Source: Hydra vulgaris (Eukaryota; Cnidaria; Hydrozoa; Anthoathecata; Hydridae). Taken from it: DNA of 64,000 nt. The position numbers and the translations under genes were made by a program. Position 1 is the first letter of the stretch. Each line of letters begins with the position of its first letter. The notes beneath the pieces are model-generated. The model searched no databases and was not told the DNA's origin. It saw nothing but the letters and a program-made list of their open reading frames with translations. Location of the stretch: the NCBI RefSeq assembly GCF_038396675.1, contig NC_088924.1:36751001-36815000 (forward strand), given 5' to 3'. Positions 47,778 through 58,299 of this stretch are shown here, piece by piece.

Positions 47778-48035
47778 CGATGAATGTAATAATGAGAGCT
47801 GTTTTTTGAAAGACTCAATATTTGATGGTTTAAAAAAACGTTTTTTCATAACTTTATTTAATTTTTGTTGTGGTTGTTCAGTGTTTATGGTTAGAAAAAT
47901 AGAAAAGTGGTGTGAAATATCTGTTTTTAAGATGCCCAGTTTTATATCACTGTTGAACAAGTCTGTGGAAATAATATTATCAAGCAATGTTGCTGATTTT
48001 TTTTTTATTCTAGTTGGACTAAATTGCAAATGCAT
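47778..48035 (-). pseudogene. LINE ORF2, end of the endonuclease domain
   Basis: The minus strand reads SPTRIKKKSATLLDNII and LKTDISHHFSIFLTI, the last blocks of the LINE endonuclease (L-D-N-I and SDHFPIF), then FFKPSNIESFKKQLSLLH. The continuation is on the other side of the P-like element at 42713. Confidence 0.75.
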
Positions 48036-48084
48036 AGCAGGGTGAAATATTTATATAATTAAATAATTTAATTCTAATTTTTTT

Positions 48085-48750
48085 CAAAACAAGTATTTTA
48101 GGAAGTTGAATCGATCATATATTTTTTTAAATTATAGATTGGCCTCTGTGTGTAGTCACATCGGTGCTTTGTTATTTAAGCTTGTTGCATGTGCACAACT
48201 CCGTATAAATAAAATATCTTGCACAAGCAAATTGTGCAGTTGGAAAAATTGCTTAAATCGGCAACGCCAGCTCCACTTAAAAAAATCAATTTTTCTCGAC
48301 CAAAGAAGCGTGAAACTCTTCCAAATATTAGTGACAATGAAAACTCACAGGATGAAAGACCTTACAGCTGTAAGGATCCTATACCAACTTCAGATTGAAA
48401 AAAAAAAAGTTGTTAGAACTCAAAAAATTGTATAAGAATGCTGCCATTCTTCAGTCTGTAGACATTAAAAATGAAAGCAAAGAACATTGTAGTGATACAG
48501 ATACTGCGGAAGAGTATGACAGTTACAATGAATGTAATTTGCCGGAACCACTTACTTCACTATATTTGCCTGCAGCAATTAATTTTGAATATTCCACCTT
48601 AACTAAATATTGCGCAGAATTATACAAAGAGTACAAAATCACTCAGAGTTTTAACATGTACAGCAATTTACTTCAAGTTACAAAGATTCAAAGCGCTAGC
48701 AGAATCTGGAAGTTGCACAGGGCAGGTAGAATAACCGCATCGTAATCGAA
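48085..48750 (+). pseudogene. YqaJ-type nuclease, SWIM finger and N-terminal part
   Basis: After a possible splice acceptor (TTTTTTTAAATTATAG, ending about 48137) it reads ASVCSHIGALLFKLVACAQL and CTSKLCSWKNCLNRQ, a SWIM-like C-x-H zinc finger. Later come NLPEPLTSLYLPAA, YKITQSFNMYSNLLQ and RIWKLHRAGRITAS, the start of the YqaJ exonuclease fold (W...R.GRITAS). One frameshift near 48400. It is interrupted a few codons later by the P-like insertion. Confidence 0.7.
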
Positions 48751-48763
48751 AATTGCTTATAAC

Positions 48764-51044
48764 CATGGCGTACTTTATAACAGGCCTATTCACCGTGCGG
48801 ATGACGTCATAAACTGGAGGCGAGTTTTTTAAACAAAAAATACAGAAAAAATAACTTGAACTGAACATAAAAATTAATTTTTAAGGAAGAAATAATAATA
48901 AACAACAAAAATGCATTTAAAATATATTAAAAAATAATAAAACTTTTTTCTTTTATTCTATTATAGCTATATACAGTATAATTATTTAAATTTAACAGTT
49001 CAATTTAACAAAAAAAAACAATTGCTTTCGACCTTTGTTATTTAACGCTAAGTTTTAAAAGTTTTTGTTTCGGTTCTTTTTCAGACCTTGGAGAATATAA
49101 ATTACAATAGTTCTTAAAGAAAACATTTGAAAGTGTAACACCATGGTTTCTGTTCATATTTAATTTATAGGATTCTGATACAATCATCATTAGATTGCAC
49201 AAAGAAGATATCCATGTATTATCAGCTACTTCACGAAACATAATATAGCAATATATTACCCATTGACAAACTAAATCACCAAGTATAGTTAATCCTCCAC
49301 GATTAATTTCTTCAGTAAAATCTCTAAATTTCTCATATTAAAAATATGAATCATCTGAATCTTTATCATTTTGGACAACATAACCAGCTATGTAAATTAG
49401 AGTCATTATGACATCTATAGATAATATATTTTCTAATTCTGGCAAATTATCAAATATCAAACATTTTTCTTCATTTAAGTAAAAACCACATCTTTTACAA
49501 GAATGACCTGATGTAGTAAAATCAAGATCAACACCATATTTGTCTAATTACAAAAGTAGTTTTGTTTTTAAGATACCCACTTTCTCTAGTATTTGTTGAA
49601 CAGTGATAAAATATGTACCTCCTGATCCCTGTCTCAGTTTTCCAAACTGCTTTTCTAAAGGATCAGTTGTAAATGTTCCAAGCAAAACATACTTATGACT
49701 TGCAGACAAGAGAAACTTTGATAACTCCACAAGACCATTACAAGTATGACCATACAAGTGAAACTTTTAAAACGAACTATTTGAGAAGAGCACATTTGCT
49801 TAGCCATGTTTCCAAATTCTAACAGCTTTTGAAGATTAAAATCATCAGAAGAGAAAATAGCAGACCGATTCGGATCATGCATATGTACATCTGCATAAAG
49901 GTTATGAACATTAACAATTCTCCAAAGTTCAGTTATTATTGAAAGAAAAGAAATAGTATCATCAACATCTTTTAACTCTGGGTGACATTTTAAAGCACAA
50001 ACTGTTTCTTCACAAAATACTCTCAAACAAGTTGAAACTTTTTGCCTTTCAATTGGTTTTGGGAACACAGCAACATCTGTAAGTTTAGACATTTTAATCA
50101 TTTGATTTGATTCTAATTTATGCAATGCTACAGTATGAGACCATTTGGCAACTTTTTTTCTTTATTAACAAAAAATTCAAGTTCCTGTGACTTTTCAGTG
50201 ATCCAATTATTGCGAATGTTTTTTAAAAGGTGCACAAAATCATACAGAAGATATATATTATCTTTTGTTTGTCAAGGTACGCCATCTGTCTCAAAATTCT
50301 TGATTTACCCTCTTACCGTCACAAATTATAGAAATAACATGACCACCAGCTGCTTTTATCGCAGATAAAAGAAAAGTAGTTTGTTCAAAAATAAAATTTG
50401 AATCAATGTCACACACAGGAAGCATTTTACATAAAAATTTAGGTCCACCAAACAAAGTAATAACCATAAAACTTAAAACAGTATTTGCAAGAACATTTGG
50501 ATTATTAACTGCTTTTCCAAAAACTGTTCCTCCATGGTAATGCAACATAGTCTTTACATAAACTTCATCTAATAGAAGAATGCAGTTTTTATGTCTAATG
50601 TCTGTTAAATTTGAAAAAATTTTTTGTAGATAAATATCCTCATGAATAGTTTTTACTTTTGATGTTAGTCTTGTTAATGTTGTTATGCTAGGAAATTCAA
50701 AGTCTTCTTGAAGACGATTATATTTTACAAACAACGGTGTCTTTCTTATCTGGTATGATGTTTCTTGGTATAACAGCCAACCACTTTTTTCTTTCTTCTG
50801 GTGTTCGAGGAAGACGAAAAGTTTTTTCTTTGGAACTTTTATCATAATTGCCGTTGCAATTCGTGACACAGCATTTACGACCCGTGTTTAAAACAAAGTA
50901 AACTAAAAATTTAAAATTGGTTTAAATAATTTAGCAAGCACTTCGACTTTATGTTACAGAATGAATATAGAAAATCCAAAATGTTCGCCTCCACTTTATG
51001 ACGTCATCCGCACGGTGAATAGACCTGTTATAAAGTACGCCATG
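48764..51044 (-). mobile_element. P-like THAP element with perfect 8-bp target duplication
   Basis: Starts CATGGCGTACTTTATAACAG and ends with its reverse complement; the inverted repeats run about 55 bases (to CTGGAGGCGA with a small change). CTTATAAC flanks both ends (48756-48763 and 51045-51052), an 8 bp duplication as in P elements. The 2281 bp element holds a decayed THAP transposase and sits within a YqaJ-type gene. Confidence 0.93.
49055..50885 (-). pseudogene. P-like transposase with THAP domain
   Basis: The THAP finger begins GRKCCVTNCNGNYDK and goes on KTFRLPRTPEERKKWLAVIP. The expected start codon is ACG at 50885-50883, so the ATG is lost. The distal half of THAP and the linker are missing. 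Then EFPSITTLTRLTSKV, CILLLDEVYVKTMLHYHGG (first RNase H-like Asp; LLLDEVYVK) and VLSFMVITLFGGPKFLCKML (50.5 kb), LKCHPELKDVDDTISF (49.98 kb), TTDPLEKQFGKLRQGSGGTY (49.65 kb), and a C-terminal YSPRSEKEPKQKLLKL (49.06 kb). Frameshifts separate the blocks. Confidence 0.82.
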
Positions 51045-51052
51045 CTTATAAC

Positions 51053-51575
51053 ATAAACGTTTATAAATACCCTAAGTCGTTTATAAACACAGTGATGCAA
51101 TAGAGTGCATAAATCATTACAAAACTTACGAGTTATGGTAAAATAATGGAGACTAAACCAATAAATTCTTACAAACAACTAGTCGCGAAAACGCATACAA
51201 ATATAGTTGTTACAGAAACTGGATTGCATGTTCTTCACAAAAATCCATGCCTTGGTGCTTCACCTGATAGTATGGTGTGATGTGATTGTCATGGTTCAGG
51301 GGTAGTGGAAATTAAGTGCCTATAAGTATAGAAAAGGGTTAGAAAATTGGAAAACTGATACGGATTTTCCTGTAAATTTTGACAATACAGTAAAGAAAAC
51401 ACACCAGTATTACTTTCAAGTGCAGCAAGAAATGTATGTTACTAATACTACATATTGACATTTTTACATTTAGACTGAAGGAAAAAATGAAAACGATACA
51501 ATGTTAATTAATGTTCCAATTGATAAGGTTTTTCGTGAAAAACTGGAAACAAACTTGACAACAATGTTTTTTTAA
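51053..51575 (+). pseudogene. YqaJ-type nuclease, catalytic part
   Basis: Continues the gene cut by the P-like element. It reads VVTETGLHVLHKNPCLGASP, DSMV (stop) CDCHGSG, VVEIKCL, then KKTHQYYFQVQQEMYV. GASPD and VEIKC supply the D and E-x-K of the PD-(D/E)xK nuclease fold, and the Q in QYYFQVQ is the usual YqaJ helix. Stops and one small frameshift. Ends TAA near 51575, where the convergent transposase gene also ends. Confidence 0.75.
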
Positions 51576-53078
51576 GTTCTTACTACCTGAAATAGTGTCT
51601 TGAAAAAATGATCCAAACAACCTTTTGAGCGATCAAACATACTGCATTTGCAAACGCCCAAGCTTGGAGGAACAACACTACTGTTAATATTTACTAATGA
51701 TGTTATTATTACCATTACATTGTCAAGTAAATCAACTTGAGTTAACGGGATAATGCTCTGAAGAATTCGAAATTTTCTTAACCATCCAATTACACTTTCA
51801 ACATGAATTCTTACATGTGCAATTTGACGTGATTCATCGACTTCAGCAGAAGACATTTGCTTTTTTCCTTTGGTGAATTTTGGCAATTTTAAAATCCCTC
51901 CCTGTTTAGCAAATTCTTCAACAAGTGTAAATCCTCTATTAGCAAGTACACAATCTCCATGGGTTATTTTTTTCTAAAAATCCGGATTTAATTGTAATTT
52001 CTTTATCTGACACTCTGCCACTACATCCAGGTGATAAAAAACCTACAGCACCTCATGGAGTTATACCAATAAGATATTTAATAGTGTTGTTGTTTTTATA
52101 ATTTGACCAAGCTTTGGCTCGAACATGAAGATTAAAAGGTCTTTCAATAAATATTTCCATGCAATCAATTATTGCAACACAATTATGAAACTTTTTGGAA
52201 AAAAAAACTTGTTGGCAAATTTCTTCTCAAAACATGCTTTTCTGGCCAAACAATTAAATACTTTACTTTTTCAGCTATAATTGGAAGCCAAGTTCTATAT
52301 ATTCTAGTAACTGTTGACTCAGAAAACTCAAATCTAAAGCTCAAGTCTTTATTTAAAAACCCAAGTTTGATTTTCATTAATATTAACAATAAATGATCTT
52401 CCGTTGGTATATTTTTCATTGGTTTTACAAAATCATTAAATAATCATTAATACCACAAGAATAAATTTGTATTTGGCAAACCAGTATAAAAAGATAAAAG
52501 TGAATTATTATCTTTTAGTTTTTTAAATGAAATATACTGAGAAACAGATGCTGATGTTATGGCTTTGTTTAAGGTAATCTTTAATCAACATTGTTTTTAC
52601 TCAAAGTTTTGACTTTGGAATGTAGCTTAGCAACAAAATTAACATCAACAGTCTAAAAAAAAAAAATATGTAACCGTTTATTTTATTAAAGAACGCAAGT
52701 AACTTCTTAAAATTAAATTACAATTTTTTTACCTTGATTTAATTTGAAAGATTCAAAAGATGTTACTGCATCCATGTTAACTGATAATTAACAATAATTG
52801 TATTTAATTTAACATAAAGATGTTAATAACATTATAAAAACAACTAGTTATCAAAAAAAAAAAAAATTAATTATCTAAAATAAGATGTTTACTACATAAT
52901 CTTGCGTTGTCAATCATACTTGTTGACCAGTTTTCACGTTTTAAGGCTTGCAACCACAAAACTCTTCCGTTATTTGATTCTTCTGTATTTCTAAAACGAA
53001 TTCGGTAAAAACTCAAGTTTTTATCGCCTTTTATTCTTTTATTCATACACCCTACAGCACAACAACAGGCATTATATT
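51572..53078 (-). pseudogene. THAP/DDE_4 transposase (ISL2EU-like)
   Basis: Begins with a THAP-like finger (CCCAVGCMNKR, frameshift, KGDKNLSFYRIRFRN, WLQALKRENW, ARLCSKHL; 53078-52870). Middle part 52419-52183: HLLLILMKIKLGFLNKDLSF, FEFSESTVTRIYRTWLPI and VKYLIVWPEK, the HTH block that precedes DDE_4 domains. Then GCSGRVSDKEI-type remains, DCVLANRGFTLVEEF, and PKFTKGKKQMSSAEVDESRQ with IHVESVIGWLRKF (51.8 kb). Several frameshifts. Tail-to-tail with the nuclease gene. Confidence 0.75.
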
Positions 53079-53224
53079 TAAGGAGCTTTTAAAAAACTTT
53101 AATCTTACTAAGTTACAATGCAGATATTTATAAAAATATTTGTTCAATAAACGTTCACTGTTTGCAAATCGGGTTTTGAATTCCTGCCACCTACTGCGCA
53201 TGCAACGGAAATGTAGACATTGAA

Positions 53225-53348
53225 ATTCATCTATTATAACAATCCAACGTTTTTGTTCTTCAATGTTTCTTGGAAGTCTAAATGTTTTAACTCTATTCTG
53301 AGGATTGTAATTGCCATCGCAATTTGTTACACAACATCGACGAACCAT
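53225..53348 (-). pseudogene. THAP-finger fragment of a P-like transposase
   Basis: MVRRCCVTNCDGNYNPQNRV then KTFRLPRNIEEQKRWIVI: the first half of a THAP finger, very like that of the P-like copy at 50.88 kb (GRKCCVTNCNGNYDK). After about codon 40 the similarity stops; the remaining ORF to 53052 is unrelated sequence. The ATG is intact here. Confidence 0.7.
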
Positions 53349-53478
53349 TTTTTAAATACTAAATTAAATCTTTGCTTAATCCTTCATCTCTCAACTAACT
53401 TTTTTTTTCAATTTGGAAGTTAGTTAAAATGATTACAGCTGTTTGGTTATTGTAAATTTTATGCAAATATTAAATTTA

Positions 53479-53589
<111 letters not shown>

Positions 53590-53812
53590 TCAACTTAAAT
53601 TAATTTTGTTAAACAAAACTTTGAATGAAAATTGTTTTGTTAATTTTATAATAATTATTTATTAATGTTTTATTATTATTATAGTTACAAAAAAAACCAA
53701 CCCGTATTTATTTTGTAAAACTGCTTGTCAGTTTTTTAAATATAAAAGCATCTTGCCTCCAGTTTTTTACGCAAGCCGCGCGTTGGCAAGGCCTGTCATA
53801 TAGTAACCTTGG

Positions 53813-54920
53813 TTGGCACGGAATGCCAACAGTCAGCCAGCTAAAGCCAAAACTGGCCCGTCAGTTGGACCAACTAAAGCGTGTTTACTGGGTTATTACC
53901 GAAATTTGCTACCAAATCAAATAAGTTTATCTGAATTTAAGCTTTGTTTTATTTAGATATCATAAGTAAAAAATTCATTTAGGCATTAATGCATCTAATA
54001 ATTAAACATAAATTTTTCAAAATCTATTGCTGCTACATTTTGCGCAGCGTAACTTAGGCAGTTATATCATTACAATGCTATTAAATTACTCGTGTCATGA
54101 AAAAGTAGTGCTTTTGTTAACTTTTATATATAGTTAAGTTCTAAAAAAAAGTAAGTGAGATAAACGAGGTTTTTTTAATATTTTATTAAACTATTCGATA
54201 TAAAATTATTTACGTCATATGCGTGTTTACGTAAGCGTTGTAATCACAAAAAATCAATTTTTTTTTACAAATATAATTAAGCTTTTAATTGTTTAGCGTT
54301 TATTTCGCTTTATAATGCTGTTTTAGGTGTATTATTTTTTAATGGCGCTTCAAAATAAATATAAATCAATTGATCTATCAAAGTTTCGATTTTCGATTCT
54401 AAGAATAAAATGAGGGAGGGAGACAAATCGACTGCTTTCTTAAATAAATAAAAAAAGACTCAAAAAACCGACTGTAAATTGAAAATTACATTTTTTGGGG
54501 GAGGATGGGGGAAGAGTGACATCCCCACACACCCCTATAGAATCACCCTTGGGTTTTTTATAACAATATCATAAAATATTATCACAATAGACTCAAACTC
54601 ATACAAACAAATTAATCTCGACCTTTTTATTGCAATACGTAAATACATATATTACATCTGCTTATAAATACAAAACACATTTTATGCTCAATGATCCATA
54701 AACGACTAAATCTTTAGTTTTGTTAAAATCCTAAAAGACTTGAGTTAAATATCGATTTATCTTGGAAATTTCCTAGAGTTTTTTTTTTTTGAACTTCATT
54801 CATAGTATAAGTAATTTATTTACAAAATTAGCTAATATAAAGTATTATATTAAATATAAAACAGCCATAATATATACTAACTATTTAAATACAATTTCTT
54901 TAAATATTTGACTTGGATTC
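53813..54920. other. Region without genes; possible MITE end at 53813-53893
   Basis: 53813-53893 holds several short inverted motifs (AGTTGGACCAACT, GGCACGGAATGCC) and ends GCGTGTTTACTGGG, whose complement CCCAGTAAACACGC resembles the CCCAACAAGCACATAACG start at 60677. The remainder is AT-rich with no supported feature, apart from AATAAA (minus strand, about 54819) below the candidate exon. Confidence 0.45.
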
Positions 54921-55017
54921 TCAAATAGTTATTTCTTGGTCGTCTCCGGTTGGCTTTTCATCATCAGGATAGCTTTCAAAAACGCAGTTTAATGGACCAA
55001 CTTCTGTTAATGCAATT
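54921..55017 (-). CDS. Candidate terminal exon of a host gene
   Basis: A 97-nt minus-strand segment follows a good acceptor (TGCATATTATACAG, next base 55017). It encodes ALTEVGPLNCVF then ESYPDDEKPTGDDQEITI and a TGA at 54921-54923. It is markedly less AT-rich than its surroundings, and AATAAA follows about 100 nt downstream on the same strand. It resembles no mobile-element protein I know. The product is unknown, and upstream exons would have to lie to the right, among repeats. It may be chance. Confidence 0.3.
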
Positions 55018-55436
55018 CTGTATAATATGCACCTTTTAATATGCATTTTACTTGGTTACGTTTAGGTATTTTTAAAATTTCTAAATAAATAATTTAAACT
55101 AATTTATAATATTTGCCTTTAAACTTTATTTAAACTAAATAAAGCTTAAAGGCAAACATATGCATATAACAAAAATTATTTTTATTTAATTGTTTTAAAA
55201 ATATATATATTTGCATGATCTGAACAAGAAAAAAACTTTTTAAAGGTTTTTTAGACTAAATGAGCAAAAAAAAAAAAAATTATAATAATAATCATAACTG
55301 GTTGTAAACTTTTTATTGAATTTTTATCTGTGTTATTAGATTACAAATAAATTAAAAAAAGATAAAAATAAATAGAAATAGTCACAAACGTATGTGCGCA
55401 CACATACACATACAACACATTCACGTAAGTTAACGT

Positions 55437-55437
<1 letters not shown>
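55018..55437. other. AT-rich stretch, nothing recognised
   Basis: Includes a short palindrome around 55120-55155 (GCCTTTAAACTTTATTT and its complement), otherwise no supported feature. Confidence 0.45.

Positions 55438-55531
<94 letters not shown>
55438..55531. repeat. (TA)n(TG)n microsatellite
   Basis: About 22 bp of TA followed by about 70 bp of TG. It abuts the 3' end of the Penelope fragment. Confidence 0.97.
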
Positions 55532-55534
<3 letters not shown>

Positions 55535-56110
55535 TATTTTAAATTTTTCTTGTAGGCATAGTATGCATTTTTTGGAAATATTGTTATATGCAGGTGCTGT
55601 TTTAAGGACGGACCAATTCAGTATAAAATCATCAATAATTTTTTCTTTTAATTCCCATATATGTTTTGACAGCATGGTATCTTTTGAATACTTTTTATTT
55701 TTGAAAGATTGCTTATGATTGGCAAAACGTTTTCTCTATTCACACTCTGTTATGCCAATATATTGTTTATCAGGTACATTCTTAGAGGAAACAACACATT
55801 TATATACCACATTTTTGATAAACAACTTCCACTCATTGGACAATTGTTTTTTTGTTTGTTTACAATTACAACTTTCTGTAGTTTTTTCATTTAGGATTTC
55901 TTTTTTGTTTAACAAAGCATTATTGTGACCTTTTATAACTCTTTCCATATTTTTTGTGCAACTGTAGCTAACTTTAATTGTATTTCGATTAAAAATTTTA
56001 TGTAATTTATTAGAGGGCGGGAAATGCTTATCAACCAATTTAAAAAGCACTTTTCCTATGTTAGTGGAAACATTTTTGCTGTATGGGGGGTTGAACCAAA
56101 TTACATTTAT
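55532..56110 (-). pseudogene. Penelope-like element, end of RT and GIY-YIG endonuclease
   Basis: The minus strand reads IWFNPPYSKNVSTNIGKVLF and LVDKHFPPSNKLHKIFNRN, then VSYSCTKNMERVIKGHN, the thumb-side and linker region of Penelope-like RTs. The GIY-YIG nuclease follows: VVYKCVV...KQYIGITE, a stop, RKRFANHKQSF, and SKHIWELKEKIIDDFILNW. Frameshifts occur near 56060 and 55735. The upstream RT is missing: the coding region ends at a hairpin at 56087-56130. Confidence 0.85.
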
Positions 56111-56130
56111 TTTTAATTTGGTTAAACCCC
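56087..56130. repeat. Hairpin at the Penelope breakpoint
   Basis: GGGGTTGAACCAAATTA (56087-56103) and TAATTTGGTTAAACCCC (56114-56130) are inverted with one mismatch. The left arm is Penelope RT coding sequence on the minus strand; after the right arm the sequence changes to the hammerhead-like unit on the plus strand. It looks like an inversion junction. Confidence 0.75.
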
Positions 56131-56131
56131 T

Positions 56132-56202
56132 CTGATGAATCTTTGTTGATGAAACACAATGTTAAATGAAAAAAAAATTTTGTTAAGTGATTTTCTACTA
56201 AA

Positions 56203-56207
<5 letters not shown>
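56132..56207 (+). ncRNA. Candidate degenerate hammerhead-ribozyme motif, copy 2
   Basis: CTGATGA (56132-56138), ATC-TTTGTT-GAT (stem II) and GAAA (56151-56154) in hammerhead order, followed by CA...TG and GTT as possible stem III and cleavage triplet. Homologous to 30536-30604 through TTCTACTA. The 5' half of stem I has been replaced by the hairpin junction, so the fold cannot be complete. Confidence 0.35.

Positions 56208-56283
<76 letters not shown>
56208..56283. repeat. (TA)n microsatellite
   Basis: TA run directly downstream of the hammerhead-like unit, then ACAAC and an A/T-rich segment similar to 30466-30480. Confidence 0.95.
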
Positions 56284-56285
<2 letters not shown>

Positions 56286-56559
56286 CAACATTTTAAAAAA
56301 AGTACATGCAGCATGCACCTTAATGTTTTATATGTGATAAAATAACACAGGATTTAAAATTTTTCAAACAAAAAATTTTTTAGGGGTGCCCCAAGACTAC
56401 CCTTAAAAACTAATTGGGTCCCTAATAGTGATAAAAAATTTAAAAAAAAAAGAAAGTTTAATTATAAATTTAGATACATACTGAAAAAGCATGAATTAAC
56501 AACTTTCGATTGAAGAAAGAACTTAAGTTTTATTTATTTTCTAAATTTGAGAATTTTTA

Positions 56560-56945
56560 AAAAGGCTTATTAGAAAACAATTCAAAATATGGTTGGCAAG
56601 TTTAAGGAGACGCAAGTGTTTAATATCGAAAAAGATAAGGTGAATTTCATTCTATTATTACAGAGCAAACTTTTGGAAAAATATGGTAGAAGAAGCCTAC
56701 AATTTTTAAACTTGAAAGAGTGCGTCATAAAGATGAACACAAGCACCTGTTATACGCTATTTAAAAAATTACGCTTTTGACTGTTCAGACCAAGTACAGT
56801 ACGAGAACTAAAAGATGATAATTTTAAAAAATCAATGGAATTTTGTGATACCATGCTATCAAAGTTTGAAGGAATTTTGAACTTACTAAACAAGATTAAC
56901 TAGTCCGACGAGATTATTGCTGAAAGGTGTCATAAACCGTCGTTG
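56560..56945 (+). pseudogene. mariner/IS630-type transposase fragment
   Basis: The plus strand encodes STCYTLFKKLRF (stop), then RPSTVRELKDDNFKKSMEFC and DTMLSKFEGILNLLNKIN, then SDE. This resembles the segment from the last HTH to the first catalytic Asp (…FSDE) of IS630/Tc1/mariner transposases. No downstream catalytic part or terminal repeats were found. Confidence 0.45.
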
Positions 56946-57489
56946 TTGCTATTGAGCCTACTTTAATTAAAAAAAAAACAGGTACTAAATTCAAAAAATA
57001 TTTGTTTTTTTATTTTGAAAAATATAATGTTAAATAAATCCAACAAACATTCTACATTGGAATTTCAGAGGACCTATACAGTTGTTTTGAGCGGTCTACT
57101 TTAGATTTTCTCATTGGATACTTAGTGAGCCATTAGTGGCAGCTGTCAAATATGGCTAGCCGATAAATAGCTATATTATATGTTGGATAGTTACCGTTTG
57201 GTTAATAATAGCGGATGCTATTTATATTTATGGTCCACTTGGTAATCGATGAGTAAAACTCTGATGAACTGCTCAAAATGCCTATATAGATCCATTGCAA
57301 TCCACTACAAAAATGGTTGCTACGAAATTATAAAAAACATTCTTTCTTTATTATTTGATGTAATTTTAACAGATATAATTTTAACAGAAAGAAAAAAAAC
57401 TAAAAATGGCTGTAGCTTATTAAGAATAAAAGAAATATAATATAAGAAATATAATAATATATATATATAATAATATAGTTAATAATAAT
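56946..57489. other. AT-rich stretch, nothing recognised
   Basis: No supported gene. 57430-57500 is an AT-rich leader-like sequence just before LINE ORF1. Confidence 0.45.
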
Positions 57490-57599
57490 AAAGAAATATA
57501 AATAAAAGAAATATTTATCCTGCACAAGAAAGAAATACAATTAATATTTAAAGAACAAGAAAAAGTATTCGTTAATTTACTTATTGATAACTTAAAAAT

Positions 57600-58190
57600 A
57601 CTCAATGCACGCTTGAATAATATTGAAAGAAAATCATCGGATTGCGATAAAAAAGTTTGTGGAAAACGATATAAAGGACATAAAGGAAAGATTAAATTTT
57701 CATGAATATTTAATAGACCGTTAGGTGAAAGCTGCTAAAAAAATTAAAACCTTAAATATTATTAATACTTTAAACGAAAGATGCAGAATCTCTGAGGACA
57801 GGTTGAGGAGGAATGGCTTAAGGATAGTTGGAGTTCCTAAAATTGCAAATGAAACCTTGGATGAAACTGAGGAAAAGGTTCAAAATTTATTATGCGTAAA
57901 ATTAGGAGTTAAAGGAGTTGAAATTGAAAGAACGCATCGAGTAGGTTTTAAAAAAGAAGCCATTGCATTAAAATTATTGAGATTCAAAGGCAAATTAAAC
58001 ATCCTAAAAGAAACAAAAAAAACCCAAAGGACTAAACATCTACGTAAATGAAGATTTCTCGCAAGAGACGGCAAACCTTCGTAAGAAGTTATTTACAGAA
58101 GCGAAGGAAAGAAAATCAAAAGGAGAAAACGTTGTTGTCAAGTATGACAAATTTATTATTTTAAAAATAAAAATGTTTACAATAAGTTGA
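57600..58190 (+). pseudogene. LINE ORF1 (RRM-like)
   Basis: Contains a Lys/Glu-rich coiled part (LNARLNNIERKSSD), RCRISEDRLRRNGLRIVGVP, VKGVEIERTHRVGFKKEA, and IALKLLRFKGKLNILKE. After a frameshift come YVNEDFSQETANLRKK and KYDKFI. Same order as 31693-32444 and 61031-61793. Frameshifted at least twice. Confidence 0.75.
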
Positions 58191-58299
58191 AATGACGACC
58201 GCTAGAAAACAATTTTAATCTTAATTTAGAAATCATTTTTAATCACAGTTTTGCATATTTTAATACTAAAAATGCCAAAAAAAAAATGCAACAATTTTT

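Larger units (their letters stand above)
40531..48052 (-). mobile_element. CR1/L2-type LINE, minus strand, split by a P-like element
   Basis: ORF2 pieces at 48035-47778 and 42713-40560 read as one protein once the P-like element between them is removed. The 3' end is next to the mariner, the 5' end is truncated near 48052, where a YqaJ-type gene begins. No ORF1 is present, typical of a 5'-truncated insertion. Confidence 0.8.
48085..53080. mobile_element. ISL2EU-like element with YqaJ nuclease and THAP/DDE_4 transposase genes
   Basis: Two convergent genes: a YqaJ-type nuclease gene on the plus strand (48085-48750, 51053-51575) and a transposase gene on the minus strand (53078 down to 51572), tail to tail with almost no gap. 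I recall this pairing as characteristic of the ISL2EU/IS4EU group of DNA transposons. The nuclease gene is split by a P-like element at 48764-51044. The left end is lost at the LINE border near 48052. Terminal repeats were not found. Confidence 0.65.

Noticed and set aside
55436-55675. Thr-His and Cys-Val repeat peptides at the (TG)n tract
   Set aside because: Dinucleotide repeat artefact; only the part beyond 55532 on the minus strand is Penelope-like.
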